NCBI GenBank assembly: GCA_023401925.1
Contig: JAEXDA010000037.1
Coordinates: 1 to 64,000, forward strand
Origin: Bacillota bacterium
GTDB taxonomy: Bacteria; Bacillota; UBA4882; UBA8346
DNA length: 64,000 bases
Reading direction: 5' to 3'
Below, piece by piece: positions 44,800 through 52,786 of the stretch; position 1 is the first letter of the stretch; each line of letters opens with the position of its first letter. The notes under the pieces are model-generated. The model was not told the DNA's origin. It did not search any database and saw only the letters and a list, made by a program, of their open reading frames with translations. Position numbers and translations under genes: made by a program.

Positions 44800-45755
44800 G
44801 CATGATGAGGTTTAAAATAAAGCCATAATAGGATTCCGGTAAGTCCGGCAAACAGTAAACGGCCGAATTCAGGAATTACATCCGTGGATACCGTGCTAAA
44901 AAAACCTTCAATCAACCCGGCGACGATCAGCATGATTACAGTCCCGGTAAGTAGTTGGACGGCTTTGACACCCGAGATCCTTAGGGCGTCGGAGCGGTTT
45001 AAATCGCCCGGGAACAGGATGGCCCTGGTCAGTAACAAACCGGCTGCCGCCGAAAGACTAATGGCGGTCAATTCGATGATTCCGTGGGGTAAAATCATGG
45101 CCCAAAAGGACAGCAGATGACCCTGTTTAAAAAAAATCGCCGCCAGAACCCCGAGAAGAAATCCGTTGAATAAAATGGCCCAGCAAGTGAGCGTTCCGAG
45201 TAACATCCCCCCTCCGAAGGCGCTAATCGCCACCCGGATGTTGTTGTACATGATAAAGGATGAAATGTAGGGACGGGAAACCAAGGGGTCATTAAACCAC
45301 GTCTTTTGCTGATAACCTTGGATAATTTTCCGGGTGAATGCATCAGGCAATAATCCTTGGATAAATTTGGGTCCCGTCAGATAACCTAAAAAACCGGTAA
45401 GCCAGCCTATCAATAAGAGGGCGAGTGAAAACAGGATTACCGGCCAGTTCTGGCGAAACAAGGCCGGGAACTCCGTAGTGATGAAGTCACGAAATTGCCG
45501 GAGAGTCGTCTTTTCTGTCCGGTAGATAAAATGATAGGCGCGGGTCGTTACATCATTTAAAAAGTGAATGAGTTCATCCGGTTGCCGCTGGGTTTTTGCT
45601 GTGACCAAATCCGTGGCTGTCTGACGATAAAGCACTGACAATTCTATCAATTCTTCCTTGGAAAAGGAAGTTAGCTTCATCTTTTCAGCCTTGATTAATA
45701 ATTGTTCCAAACGGTTCCAGCGTTTTTGCCGGGAATTCAAAAATGAGATTGCCAT
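44766..45755 (-). CDS. SpoIIM-like (DUF95) membrane protein
   Basis: 329 aa with about five membrane segments. Stage II sporulation protein M family, shown by MYNNIRVAISAFGGGMLLGT, FNGFLLGVLAAIFF and LPHGIIELTAISLSAAAGLLL. In sporulating Bacillota, SpoIIM drives engulfment, but MoxR-cluster versions occur in non-sporulating bacteria and probably have another role. AGGAGTTATTCC precedes the ATG on the minus strand. It is inverted relative to its cluster neighbours, overlapping the DUF58 gene end and divergent from the RDD gene with 40 bp between. Confidence 0.9.
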   Translation of the reverse strand: MAISFLNSRQKRWNRLEQLLIKAEKMKLTSFSKEELIELSVLYRQTATDLVTAKTQRQPDELIHFLNDVTTRAYHFIYRTEKTTLRQFRDFITTEFPALFRQNWPVILFSLALLLIGWLTGFLGYLTGPKFIQGLLPDAFTRKIIQGYQQKTWFNDPLVSRPYISSFIMYNNIRVAISAFGGGMLLGTLTCWAILFNGFLLGVLAAIFFKQGHLLSFWAMILPHGIIELTAISLSAAAGLLLTRAILFPGDLNRSDALRISGVKAVQLLTGTVIMLIVAGLIEGFFSTVSTDVIPEFGRLLFAGLTGILLWLYFKPHHAQNKPFLFKSL

Positions 45756-45795
45756 GGAATAACTCCTGTTTTTACATGATTGAAAGGATCCTAAA

Positions 45796-46587
45796 ATGAA
45801 TGATACGTATAAAATAGTGACCCCGGAAAATGTTGAGCTCGATTATGAAATAGCCGGCATTGGCTCCCGCTTTTTAGCTATCGCGCTGGATACCATTGTC
45901 CAGTGGTTGATGATCGGCGGAATCCTTAGCGCATTAAATATGATGAATCTAAATGACCTTCAAAGCAAAATTACCAGTTGGGGTCATTCATTAACCGGGG
46001 CGTTGTTAATCGCGCTGATACTTGTAATTCTCATTGGCTATCATATCATTCTGGAAACAGTGATGAACGGTCAAACCGTTGGCAAAAGACTAGTCAATAT
46101 CCGGGTCCGTCGTGAAGGAGGCTATGCCCTTTCGTTTTGGAATGTACTATTGCGTAACGTGATTCGGATGATCGATTTTTTGCCTTTTTTTTATGGATTA
46201 GGACTCCTGACGATGTTTTTCAATAAAAAGGCCAAACGGCTTGGTGATTATGCTGCGGGGACCATAGTGGTTAAGGAATTGTCCCGCCGGAAAGTCAAAG
46301 GCTTTTTAGAAAAACAAAAGATTTCGATTGCCAATTCCATTGAAGAATCCTTGCGCATCCAAGAACAGTATCCTTGGCTGTCTTCTTTGGTGCTACGGAT
46401 GACGCAGAACGATTATTTGATCATGAAGGATTTGTATGTGCGCCGTTATGAACTGGTAAATATTCAGCAACTGGCAAAAGTTTCCCTTCAAAAAGCGGCC
46501 AAGGATATGGAAGAAGTGAAACTACCAAAGAATAATGATGCTCTTGTTGTTTTGACGGAATTGCTTTCTCTTTATGAAAAACAATAA
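45796..46587 (+). CDS. RDD-family membrane protein
   Basis: 263 aa. RDD domain (about 10-165) with IAGIGSRFLAIALDTIVQW, the central GQTVGKRLVNIRVRREGG, and LRNVIRMIDFLPFFYGLG, crossing the membrane about three times. The C-terminal ~95 residues form a soluble helical tail. RDD proteins are standard partners of the SpoIIM/MoxR/DUF58 set. GAAAGGATCC lies upstream of the ATG. It is divergent from the SpoIIM-like gene, so the two can share a promoter region. Confidence 0.88.
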   Translation: MNDTYKIVTPENVELDYEIAGIGSRFLAIALDTIVQWLMIGGILSALNMMNLNDLQSKITSWGHSLTGALLIALILVILIGYHIILETVMNGQTVGKRLVNIRVRREGGYALSFWNVLLRNVIRMIDFLPFFYGLGLLTMFFNKKAKRLGDYAAGTIVVKELSRRKVKGFLEKQKISIANSIEESLRIQEQYPWLSSLVLRMTQNDYLIMKDLYVRRYELVNIQQLAKVSLQKAAKDMEEVKLPKNNDALVVLTELLSLYEKQ

Positions 46588-46803
46588 TCAAAATTCGTCT
46601 CCTGATCCGAAATTTCCTGCCAAAGTAGGGGGCCTGCCGCCCGAGAATTGCTATTGTTTAACAAATCCAGTCTTCTCAATTGAATCCGAATCATTCGTAA
46701 ACCTTTCCCGCCTCCAATCTAACTTTTTAAAGATATTTAGCAAAAAAACTCGTAAGTGGAAGGATTTTCCCAAAAGCCAGAGAAATATTTTATCTGAAAA
46801 TGC

Positions 46804-46830
46804 TAAACTTTGGGAGAGAAATACCGATTA
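46804..46830 (+). promoter_or_regulatory. Sigma-28 (SigD)-type promoter of the flagellar operon
   Basis: TAAA (46804-46807), exactly 15 nt, then ACCGATTA (46823-46830), close to GCCGATAA. It lies about 35 bp upstream of flgB. The Bacillus subtilis fla/che operon has a SigD promoter at the same place. Confidence 0.65.
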
Positions 46831-46862
46831 TCTTGGTATAGTCTATCAGAGAGGTGTAAAAT

Positions 46863-47264
46863 ATGTGGGCAGATTTATTAGACAGCCGGAGCAGTAAGCT
46901 TCTTGAACGTTCGATGGATGCGTCCAACCTTCGGCAACAGTTATTGAACCAAAATTTAGCCAATGTAAATACTCCACATTACAAAAGACTGGATATTGAT
47001 TTCAAAAGTCTATTGGATAATATTACGAAAGATGAATTGGAAATGGCCAGAACCCATCCCAGACATATTATAAATAGCGTCCCCGAAATCGGACCGGTTC
47101 GAATCGCCAGGGAAACCAAAACCCTTAGCCGTTATGATACCAACAACGTGGATCCTGAATACGAAATGGCTCAGGTTGCGGAAAATTCATTGTACTTTCA
47201 GGCGCTATCCGAACGCTGGAAGGGAAAAATGACGAGTTTAAAAATGGTTATTGAGGGGAGATAA
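46863..47264 (+). CDS. flgB: Flagellar basal-body rod protein FlgB
   Basis: 133 aa. Proximal rod subunit. The N-terminal LRQQLLNQNLANVNTPHYKR carries the rod/hook signature (NxANxxTPxY), and the C-terminal helix is amphipathic, as in all axial proteins. AGAGGTG before the ATG. First gene of the flagellar operon, 5 bp before flgC. Confidence 0.95.
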   Translation: MWADLLDSRSSKLLERSMDASNLRQQLLNQNLANVNTPHYKRLDIDFKSLLDNITKDELEMARTHPRHIINSVPEIGPVRIARETKTLSRYDTNNVDPEYEMAQVAENSLYFQALSERWKGKMTSLKMVIEGR

Positions 47265-47269
47265 CGTAA

Positions 47270-47701
47270 ATGGATTTATTTCGAAACATGGAAATCAGCG
47301 CTTCGGCTTTAACCGCCGAGCGGCTTAGAATGGATTTAATCTCCGATAATTTGGCCAATGTTAACACCACCAAAACCAAAGAAGGCGGGCCTTATCAAAG
47401 AAAGGTTCCCGTATTTGCGGAGGTATTGGATAATTATATATCCGATAACGGACGTTTCATTGCAAAGCCGGCTGGGGTTAAGGTCTTAAGAATTGAACCG
47501 GATGGCAATCCGCCGCGAATGGTTTTTGATCCTTCCAATCCCGATGCCAATGAGGATGGATATGTATTTTATCCGGATATTAATCCGGTGAGCGAAATGG
47601 TGAATTTAATTACCGCCAGCCGCTCCTACGAGGCCAATGTAACAGCTTTTAATGCTGCAAAGACAATTTTTAGCGCTTCACTTGAATTAGGAAAAATCTG
47701 A
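47270..47701 (+). CDS. flgC: Flagellar basal-body rod protein FlgC
   Basis: 143 aa. Rod subunit with N-terminal ISASALTAERLRMDLISDNL and ANVNTTKTKEGGPYQRK, the family pattern, and a C-terminal NLITASRSYEANVTAFNAAK. Full length. Confidence 0.96.
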   Translation: MDLFRNMEISASALTAERLRMDLISDNLANVNTTKTKEGGPYQRKVPVFAEVLDNYISDNGRFIAKPAGVKVLRIEPDGNPPRMVFDPSNPDANEDGYVFYPDINPVSEMVNLITASRSYEANVTAFNAAKTIFSASLELGKI

Positions 47702-47724
47702 TAAACTGAAAACGGAGGAACTTC

Positions 47725-48105
47725 ATGGATATTACTAACCGCCCCGTAGCACCGGCATCGGTTTTGAAATCTTTAAGTTCGAGCAATCCGATGAAGTCCA
47801 TCGATAGGACGAATGAAATTTCGGGTTCGGTCTTTCAACCCTTGGGGATTTCAAATTCAACACCTGGTGATAACCCGTTGGTCGCTGAATCATTCGAAAA
47901 AGTTCTGTCGAGAGCCCTGGAGCCTGTTAATAATCTTCAATTGCAATCTGCAGAGCTTGATGGACAGCTCGCCCAAGGAAAATTGGAGTACGTGCACCAG
48001 GCGATGGCAATGGCCCAAAAAGCCAGTTTGGCGTTGGATATGACCATGCAAATTCGCAATAAAGTTGTGGAAGCATATCAAGAAATTATGCGCACTCAGG
48101 TTTAA
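47725..48105 (+). CDS. fliE: Flagellar hook-basal body protein FliE
   Basis: 126 aa. Links the MS ring to the rod. The conserved C-terminal part includes FEKVLSRALEPVNNLQLQSA, VHQAMAMAQKASLALDMTMQ and RNKVVEAYQEIMRTQV, which is diagnostic. The N-terminal ~45 residues are unconserved linker. AACGGAGGAAC lies before the ATG. Unusually, 455 nt separate it from fliF. Confidence 0.95.
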   Translation: MDITNRPVAPASVLKSLSSSNPMKSIDRTNEISGSVFQPLGISNSTPGDNPLVAESFEKVLSRALEPVNNLQLQSAELDGQLAQGKLEYVHQAMAMAQKASLALDMTMQIRNKVVEAYQEIMRTQV

Positions 48106-48228
48106 TGAAGTCGTAAGGATAATACTTGGAATTTTAGGCGAAAGGTAACCTTGATTTATATTTTTTTGCAATGTAGTGCCGGACGGAATAGTTGAAATAC
48201 ATAGGCGTGAGGCATGAGGCCGAGTAAT

Positions 48229-48277
48229 AAGCCTAACGGATTAGGCTTTACCTAGTATAAATAGGGTATTCGTTAGG
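48229..48277 (+). promoter_or_regulatory. Mutually exclusive hairpins, possible attenuator
   Basis: AAGCCTAA/TTAGGCTT (48229-48236 with 48241-48248) is a perfect 8-bp stem with a CGGA loop. Its left arm can instead pair, through CCTAACG (48232-48238), with CGTTAGG (48271-48277). The two folds exclude each other, as in attenuators or riboswitch expression platforms. No known riboswitch core was recognised. Confidence 0.4.
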
Positions 48278-48492
48278 AAAAATGAATTTGAAAATTTCAA
48301 ATTCCCGGCTTAAGCTTGCATGCCTATCCTGTTTTCATGGAATATGCTTGATGGATATGGGGGTTGAACCCAATCAAAGCGGGTTCGTTGTGTTTAACCA
48401 TGCAACAGAGTCCGATGTTTTTACCGATAGCTGCATTTGAATACGAATTTTATTCGATTTTTATTTTAAGTAACATCTTTAGGATTAAAAAG

Positions 48493-48520
48493 TTGCTTCA
48501 AGATCGTAAATAGGTATAAA
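48493..48520 (+). promoter_or_regulatory. Internal promoter before fliF
   Basis: TTGCTT (48493-48498), 16-nt spacer, TATAAA (48515-48520), 40 nt upstream of the fliF GTG. Suggests that fliF onward can be transcribed separately from flgB-flgC-fliE. Confidence 0.5.
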
Positions 48521-48560
48521 ATATAAATGGCAGCTACTTTTCGGAGGATCAACAGGTACA

Positions 48561-50315
48561 GTGAACGAATTTTTCAACCAAGTTAAAAATTTATGGAATA
48601 ATATGAGCCGCAAGCGTAAAATCACCATTATAGCTCTTACGGTTGGCTCTTTAATAGCTATAGCTTTATTGATATGGGTTGTGGGCGCGCCAAAATACGA
48701 ACTGCTTTATGCTAGATTAAACGAGCAAGATCGCAGTGAAATTATCGCTAAATTGGATGAGCTGAAAGTTCCTTACCACACTTCCGTGACTGGCGGGATT
48801 GAGGTTCCTAATGCTTTGTCGGTGCGTGCGAATTTGTTAAAAGAGGGTATTCCTCACGGTGGAGTTGTCGGATGGGAAGTTTTCGACAAAAATTCTTTTA
48901 GTACCACTGATTTCACAAATCAAATCAACCGTCAGCGGGCAATATCCGGGGAATTAACCCGAACCTTACAACAACTCGACGGTATTTTGGATGCTAAGAT
49001 TTTGCTTAATATGCCGGATCAAAGCGAGTATGTATTTGCGGACGATAAACCGGTGGGAACCGCTTCGGTCCAGTTGCAACTTCGGGCGCCGGGAGTCCTT
49101 TCCCAAACACAAGTTGAAGCAATCCTCAATTTAGTTTGTGCCAGTACCGGACTTAAAAATGACAATGTAACCATTATTGATAATTTTGCCAATGACTTAA
49201 CTGCTGGATTAAGAACCAAGCGTGGCTCAAGATACGGCATCGGTGGGGGAGTGGACGGAGCAGCCGATAGCTTGACTGCCAAATTGGAATATGAGACAAC
49301 GGTTGAAAAACGAATCGAGAGCATGCTTACGAAAGTTTTTGGCTTTAACAAAGCTGTCGTGAGAGTCAGTGCTGATTTAGACCTCGATTATCAAGAATTA
49401 AAAAGTGAAACTTTTGCCGATAAGGGTGTACCCCGGAGTGAGCAGGAAAAAACCGAAACGTATGAAGGCACTGGAAGTTCGGCCAATGGAATCCCGGGCA
49501 CGGATTCGAACATTACCCAATATAAAGCAACCGATTCAGGAGTAACCAATTATAAAGGGGAAAAAACCGAGCGCACCACGAATTATGAAATCAGCAAGGT
49601 TGAAGAATTTAGGGTTGCGGCCCCCGGGAAAGTTAAACGGCTGACAGTAGGTGTCTGGGTTGACGGTAATTTGGTTGCCGCTAATAAACAAAAAGTATAT
49701 AACACGGTTAAAGATGCAGTGGGTATCGCTGAAGAACGCGGTGACCGGTTGACTGTTGAAACCATCAATTTTTCAAAACCCGCACCGATGGAACAGCAGC
49801 CGCAGACTCAGTGGCCGACGATTGCGATATCTTCCTTATTGGGCATTTTGTTATTGGCATTGATCATCCTGGTGATTGTAAAGGAACCGGTTCCACCTAA
49901 AGTTGAAGTACTTAAGGTTGTCAAAGAAAAAGACAAAGAGAAGAAGGACCTGGAAGACGGTGAAGAATTAGCGACAATTGCCGAGGTTGAAGAAGAGGAA
50001 CGAGCAAGAAGAACCAAAGGAAGGTTTGGCAAGAAGCGCCGCAAATCAGAAATTGAAGAATTGGAAGTGGATGAGATGCCGGTCCCGATTATTGGTACTA
50101 AAATCGATAAACTGATTGAGGATACCGCACATCAGGAACAGGAAAATGGTGGGACGCCGGAGCTTATGGTTGATTTTGAGCAACAGCAGCAACCGATCAC
50201 ATTGGAAGATCGGGCCCGCAACGAAAGACTGGCGGCAATTGAAAAGATAGCCCGCGAGAAACCTGAGGAAGTTGCCGTTTTATTAAAGGCTTGGTTATCG
50301 GAAGAACAAAATTAA
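48561..50315 (+). CDS. fliF: Flagellar MS-ring protein FliF
   Basis: 584 aa. Forms the membrane ring on which the motor is built. TM1 at about 24-44, ring-building motifs (RANLLKEGIPHGGVVGWEVF, FSTTDFTNQINRQRAISGEL), TM2 at about 420-440, and a C-terminal FliG-binding tail ending in ARNERLAAIEKIAREKPEEV. The linker near residues 455-520 is unusually charged (EKDKEKKDLEDGEE). GTG start at 48561; CGGAGGATC is 13 nt upstream, slightly far. Confidence 0.96.
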   Translation: MNEFFNQVKNLWNNMSRKRKITIIALTVGSLIAIALLIWVVGAPKYELLYARLNEQDRSEIIAKLDELKVPYHTSVTGGIEVPNALSVRANLLKEGIPHGGVVGWEVFDKNSFSTTDFTNQINRQRAISGELTRTLQQLDGILDAKILLNMPDQSEYVFADDKPVGTASVQLQLRAPGVLSQTQVEAILNLVCASTGLKNDNVTIIDNFANDLTAGLRTKRGSRYGIGGGVDGAADSLTAKLEYETTVEKRIESMLTKVFGFNKAVVRVSADLDLDYQELKSETFADKGVPRSEQEKTETYEGTGSSANGIPGTDSNITQYKATDSGVTNYKGEKTERTTNYEISKVEEFRVAAPGKVKRLTVGVWVDGNLVAANKQKVYNTVKDAVGIAEERGDRLTVETINFSKPAPMEQQPQTQWPTIAISSLLGILLLALIILVIVKEPVPPKVEVLKVVKEKDKEKKDLEDGEELATIAEVEEEERARRTKGRFGKKRRKSEIEELEVDEMPVPIIGTKIDKLIEDTAHQEQENGGTPELMVDFEQQQQPITLEDRARNERLAAIEKIAREKPEEVAVLLKAWLSEEQN

Positions 50316-50337
50316 ATTTGAATATACCTAAAACGGA

Positions 50338-51357
50338 GTGACTCTTTTGTCAAAGACATTAGAACTGACCGGAAAACAAAAAACAGCAATTTTATTGATA
50401 TCTCTCGGATCGGATGTTTCGGCGGGGATTATGAAACATCTGCGCGAAGATGAGATTGAAGAGATAACTTTGGAGATTGCCAATTTAAAAAGAGTTCCGC
50501 CCGAACTGAGAGACCAAGTTATTGAAGAATTTCATCAACTTTGTCAGGCGCAGGAATATATCCTATCGGGCGGTATTGAAATGGCTCGGGAAATTTTGGA
50601 TAAAGCGCTTGGCACGCATAAAGCCGATGATGTCATCGAGAAACTAACTTCGTCTTTAACTGTCCGGCCTTTTGATTTTGCAAGAAAAACCGAACCCAGC
50701 CAGTTGTTGAACTTTATTCAAAATGAACATCCCCAGACGATAGCTTTGGTGATGGCTTATTTGAAATCGGAACAGGCCGGCATCATATTATCGGCACTCC
50801 CGCCGCTCCAGCAAGTGGAGGTGGCGAAGAGATTGGCCACGATGGATCGCACTTCACCTGAAGTTTTGCATGAAGTTGAAGTCGTTCTTGAGAAAAAGTT
50901 ATCTTCTTTTGTGATGCAAGATTTTTCGATTGCCGGTGGTATTGAATCGGTAGTTAGCGTGTTAAACCGGGTGGACCGCGGTACCGAGAAAACGATATTG
51001 GAAGCTTTGGCCGAGGATAATCCGGAACTTGCCGATGAAATTAAACGGCGGATGTTTGTTTTCGAAGATATTGCTCAACTCGATGCCAAAACGGTTCAAC
51101 GCGTCATGCGTGATGTGGATACCAAAGATCTTGGTATGGCCCTCAAGACCGCCAGTGAAGAAGTTAAGAATTTGGTATTTAAGAATATGTCTAAACGCGC
51201 AGTGGATCTGTTAAAAGAAGATATGAATTTCCTTGGGCCGGTTCGTTTGCGCGATGTTGAGGAAGCTCAACAAAAGATTGTCAATGTTATTAGGCAGCTT
51301 GAGGATTCCGGCGAGGTTGTGATCTCGCGTGGCAGGGAGGATGAATTGATTGTCTAA
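50338..51357 (+). CDS. fliG: Flagellar motor switch protein FliG
   Basis: 339 aa. Rotor protein that contacts the stator. N-terminal KTAILLISLGSDVSAGIMKH, middle EHPQTIALVMAYLKSEQAG with the EHPQ motif, and C-terminal torque helix region MFVFEDIAQLDAKTVQRVMR. Full length. TTG start after ACGGAGTGACTCT. The next gene overlaps its end by 8 nt. Confidence 0.97.
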   Translation: MTLLSKTLELTGKQKTAILLISLGSDVSAGIMKHLREDEIEEITLEIANLKRVPPELRDQVIEEFHQLCQAQEYILSGGIEMAREILDKALGTHKADDVIEKLTSSLTVRPFDFARKTEPSQLLNFIQNEHPQTIALVMAYLKSEQAGIILSALPPLQQVEVAKRLATMDRTSPEVLHEVEVVLEKKLSSFVMQDFSIAGGIESVVSVLNRVDRGTEKTILEALAEDNPELADEIKRRMFVFEDIAQLDAKTVQRVMRDVDTKDLGMALKTASEEVKNLVFKNMSKRAVDLLKEDMNFLGPVRLRDVEEAQQKIVNVIRQLEDSGEVVISRGREDELIV

Positions 51358-52786
51358 AATCATCAAGTCTGAACAATGTGTCGAAACCCATCCGCGTCAA
51401 TTACCCCCACTTGATGTGGATTCTTTTTTTATTATTGAAGAGGAAGAAAGACGGGCCCTTTTTGAAGAAAATATCTCAGGAGAGCAAGGGACTTTAAAAT
51501 CATCCGATCAAGATGAAACCACGGATGATAAAAATACCACGCTCCCAACCGGCGATGAGGCGAAGCCGGCAGATGAATCTAAAACCGAGAACGAGGCCCC
51601 ATCCCTATCGGCTGGTGATCAGAAAAAAAATTTTGCAGACGATAACAGTGATGACGAAATCGTTGTCAATATCAATCAAAATGACCGGAAGCGTTTAGCT
51701 ACGGCTTTAATGGATTATCAGGAGAACCTGGAACAGAAACCCAAATCGCCAATGCGGAATGAAAAAAAATGGATTCCGCAACCCGCAGTGAAATCAGAAA
51801 GTAATACCACCAAACCTGCAAACGGGGCTGTTAATTTAGATCATATAGCCGATGTGGCTGCCACGCTTGAAGCTTTACTTTCGGGTGGCAAAACAGAGAC
51901 GACATCATCTGAAAAGGCTGTAATAACTCCTGAAAAAAATGAGCTTAAAAAAGAACCATCCGTTAAAAGCCCTTATCAACGGACAAACAGGGATTTCATT
52001 GAAGAGGAACAACCTATCGATAAAATGCTTCACAATGGGAAACAAAAAGCAATTATCGAGGAGACTGAGGATAAAGCGGACAGGATAATCCACAACGCCA
52101 AAGATCAAGCAGACCTTATCCTGGAAGGCGCCAGGCAAACTGCAGAAAAGTCTATTGAAAAAAGCAAACTGCAGGCAGAACAGGCTATTGCGGATGCCAA
52201 TCAAGAGGCGGTCAAAGTTTTGGAAGAGACCAACAAAAAGATTGCTGATATGTTGGAGGAGGCTAATCAGCAAACCGCCGCAATCAAGGATGAGGCTTAC
52301 CAAGAAGGTTTGATTGCGGGTCGGGAGGCTGCATTGGTTGCCGCGAAACAAGAACTTGTTGATAATTTTGATCAAGCGCTAAGGTTAATTGGAGAAATTG
52401 AAAGTGAGCGGGTGGAGCGAATCAGTTCTTCCGAGCCGGAATTACTTAAGTTGGCCGTTAAAATTGCCGAAAAAATCATTGGCGAAGAAGTCCAGCTGGA
52501 CCCGAACCGTAAGGTCCAGATTGTTCGGGAAGCTTTGTCCAAAGCTTCCACAGCCGATTCGCTCATACTACGGATTCATTCTGATGATTTAAAATTAATC
52601 CGGGATAATCTTGTCGTGCTTCAAAGCGCCTTTACCAGTCCCAAACCGGTTGAAATCCGGGAGGATCTTAGTATACCAGCGGGGAGTTGTTTTATCGAGA
52701 CAGACCGCGGTAATTTGGATGCGCGGATTCAATCTCAATTAGAACAAATTATGAATGAACTTTTGAAAGTTGGAAAAATTCAATGA
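51350..52786 (+). CDS. fliH: FliH-like flagellar export regulator with long N-terminal extension
   Basis: 478 aa, about twice the usual FliH length. The C-terminal ~220 residues are FliH proper: a long coiled coil followed by ELLKLAVKIAEKIIGEEVQL and IREDLSIPAGSCFIETDRGN. The first ~225 residues are acidic, low in hydrophobics and probably disordered (runs such as DQDETTDDKNTT), except for the conserved-looking start. FliH holds the ATPase FliI at the export gate. TTG start with GGGAGG upstream. The stop overlaps fliI by 4 nt. Confidence 0.88.
   Translation: MSKIIKSEQCVETHPRQLPPLDVDSFFIIEEEERRALFEENISGEQGTLKSSDQDETTDDKNTTLPTGDEAKPADESKTENEAPSLSAGDQKKNFADDNSDDEIVVNINQNDRKRLATALMDYQENLEQKPKSPMRNEKKWIPQPAVKSESNTTKPANGAVNLDHIADVAATLEALLSGGKTETTSSEKAVITPEKNELKKEPSVKSPYQRTNRDFIEEEQPIDKMLHNGKQKAIIEETEDKADRIIHNAKDQADLILEGARQTAEKSIEKSKLQAEQAIADANQEAVKVLEETNKKIADMLEEANQQTAAIKDEAYQEGLIAGREAALVAAKQELVDNFDQALRLIGEIESERVERISSSEPELLKLAVKIAEKIIGEEVQLDPNRKVQIVREALSKASTADSLILRIHSDDLKLIRDNLVVLQSAFTSPKPVEIREDLSIPAGSCFIETDRGNLDARIQSQLEQIMNELLKVGKIQ

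Larger units (their letters stand above)
48106..48560. other. Long gap between fliE and fliF
   Basis: 455 nt with no convincing gene inside an otherwise compact operon. It contains overlapping alternative hairpins (48229-48277), another stem GAACCC/GGGTTC (48366-48386), and a promoter at 48493 in front of fliF. Confidence 0.55.

Noticed and set aside
46574..46897. Open frame of 107 codons between the RDD gene and flgB
   Set aside because: It overlaps both neighbours, has no ribosome binding site, and contains the sigma-28 promoter and flgB ribosome binding site. The translation looks like read-through of non-coding DNA.
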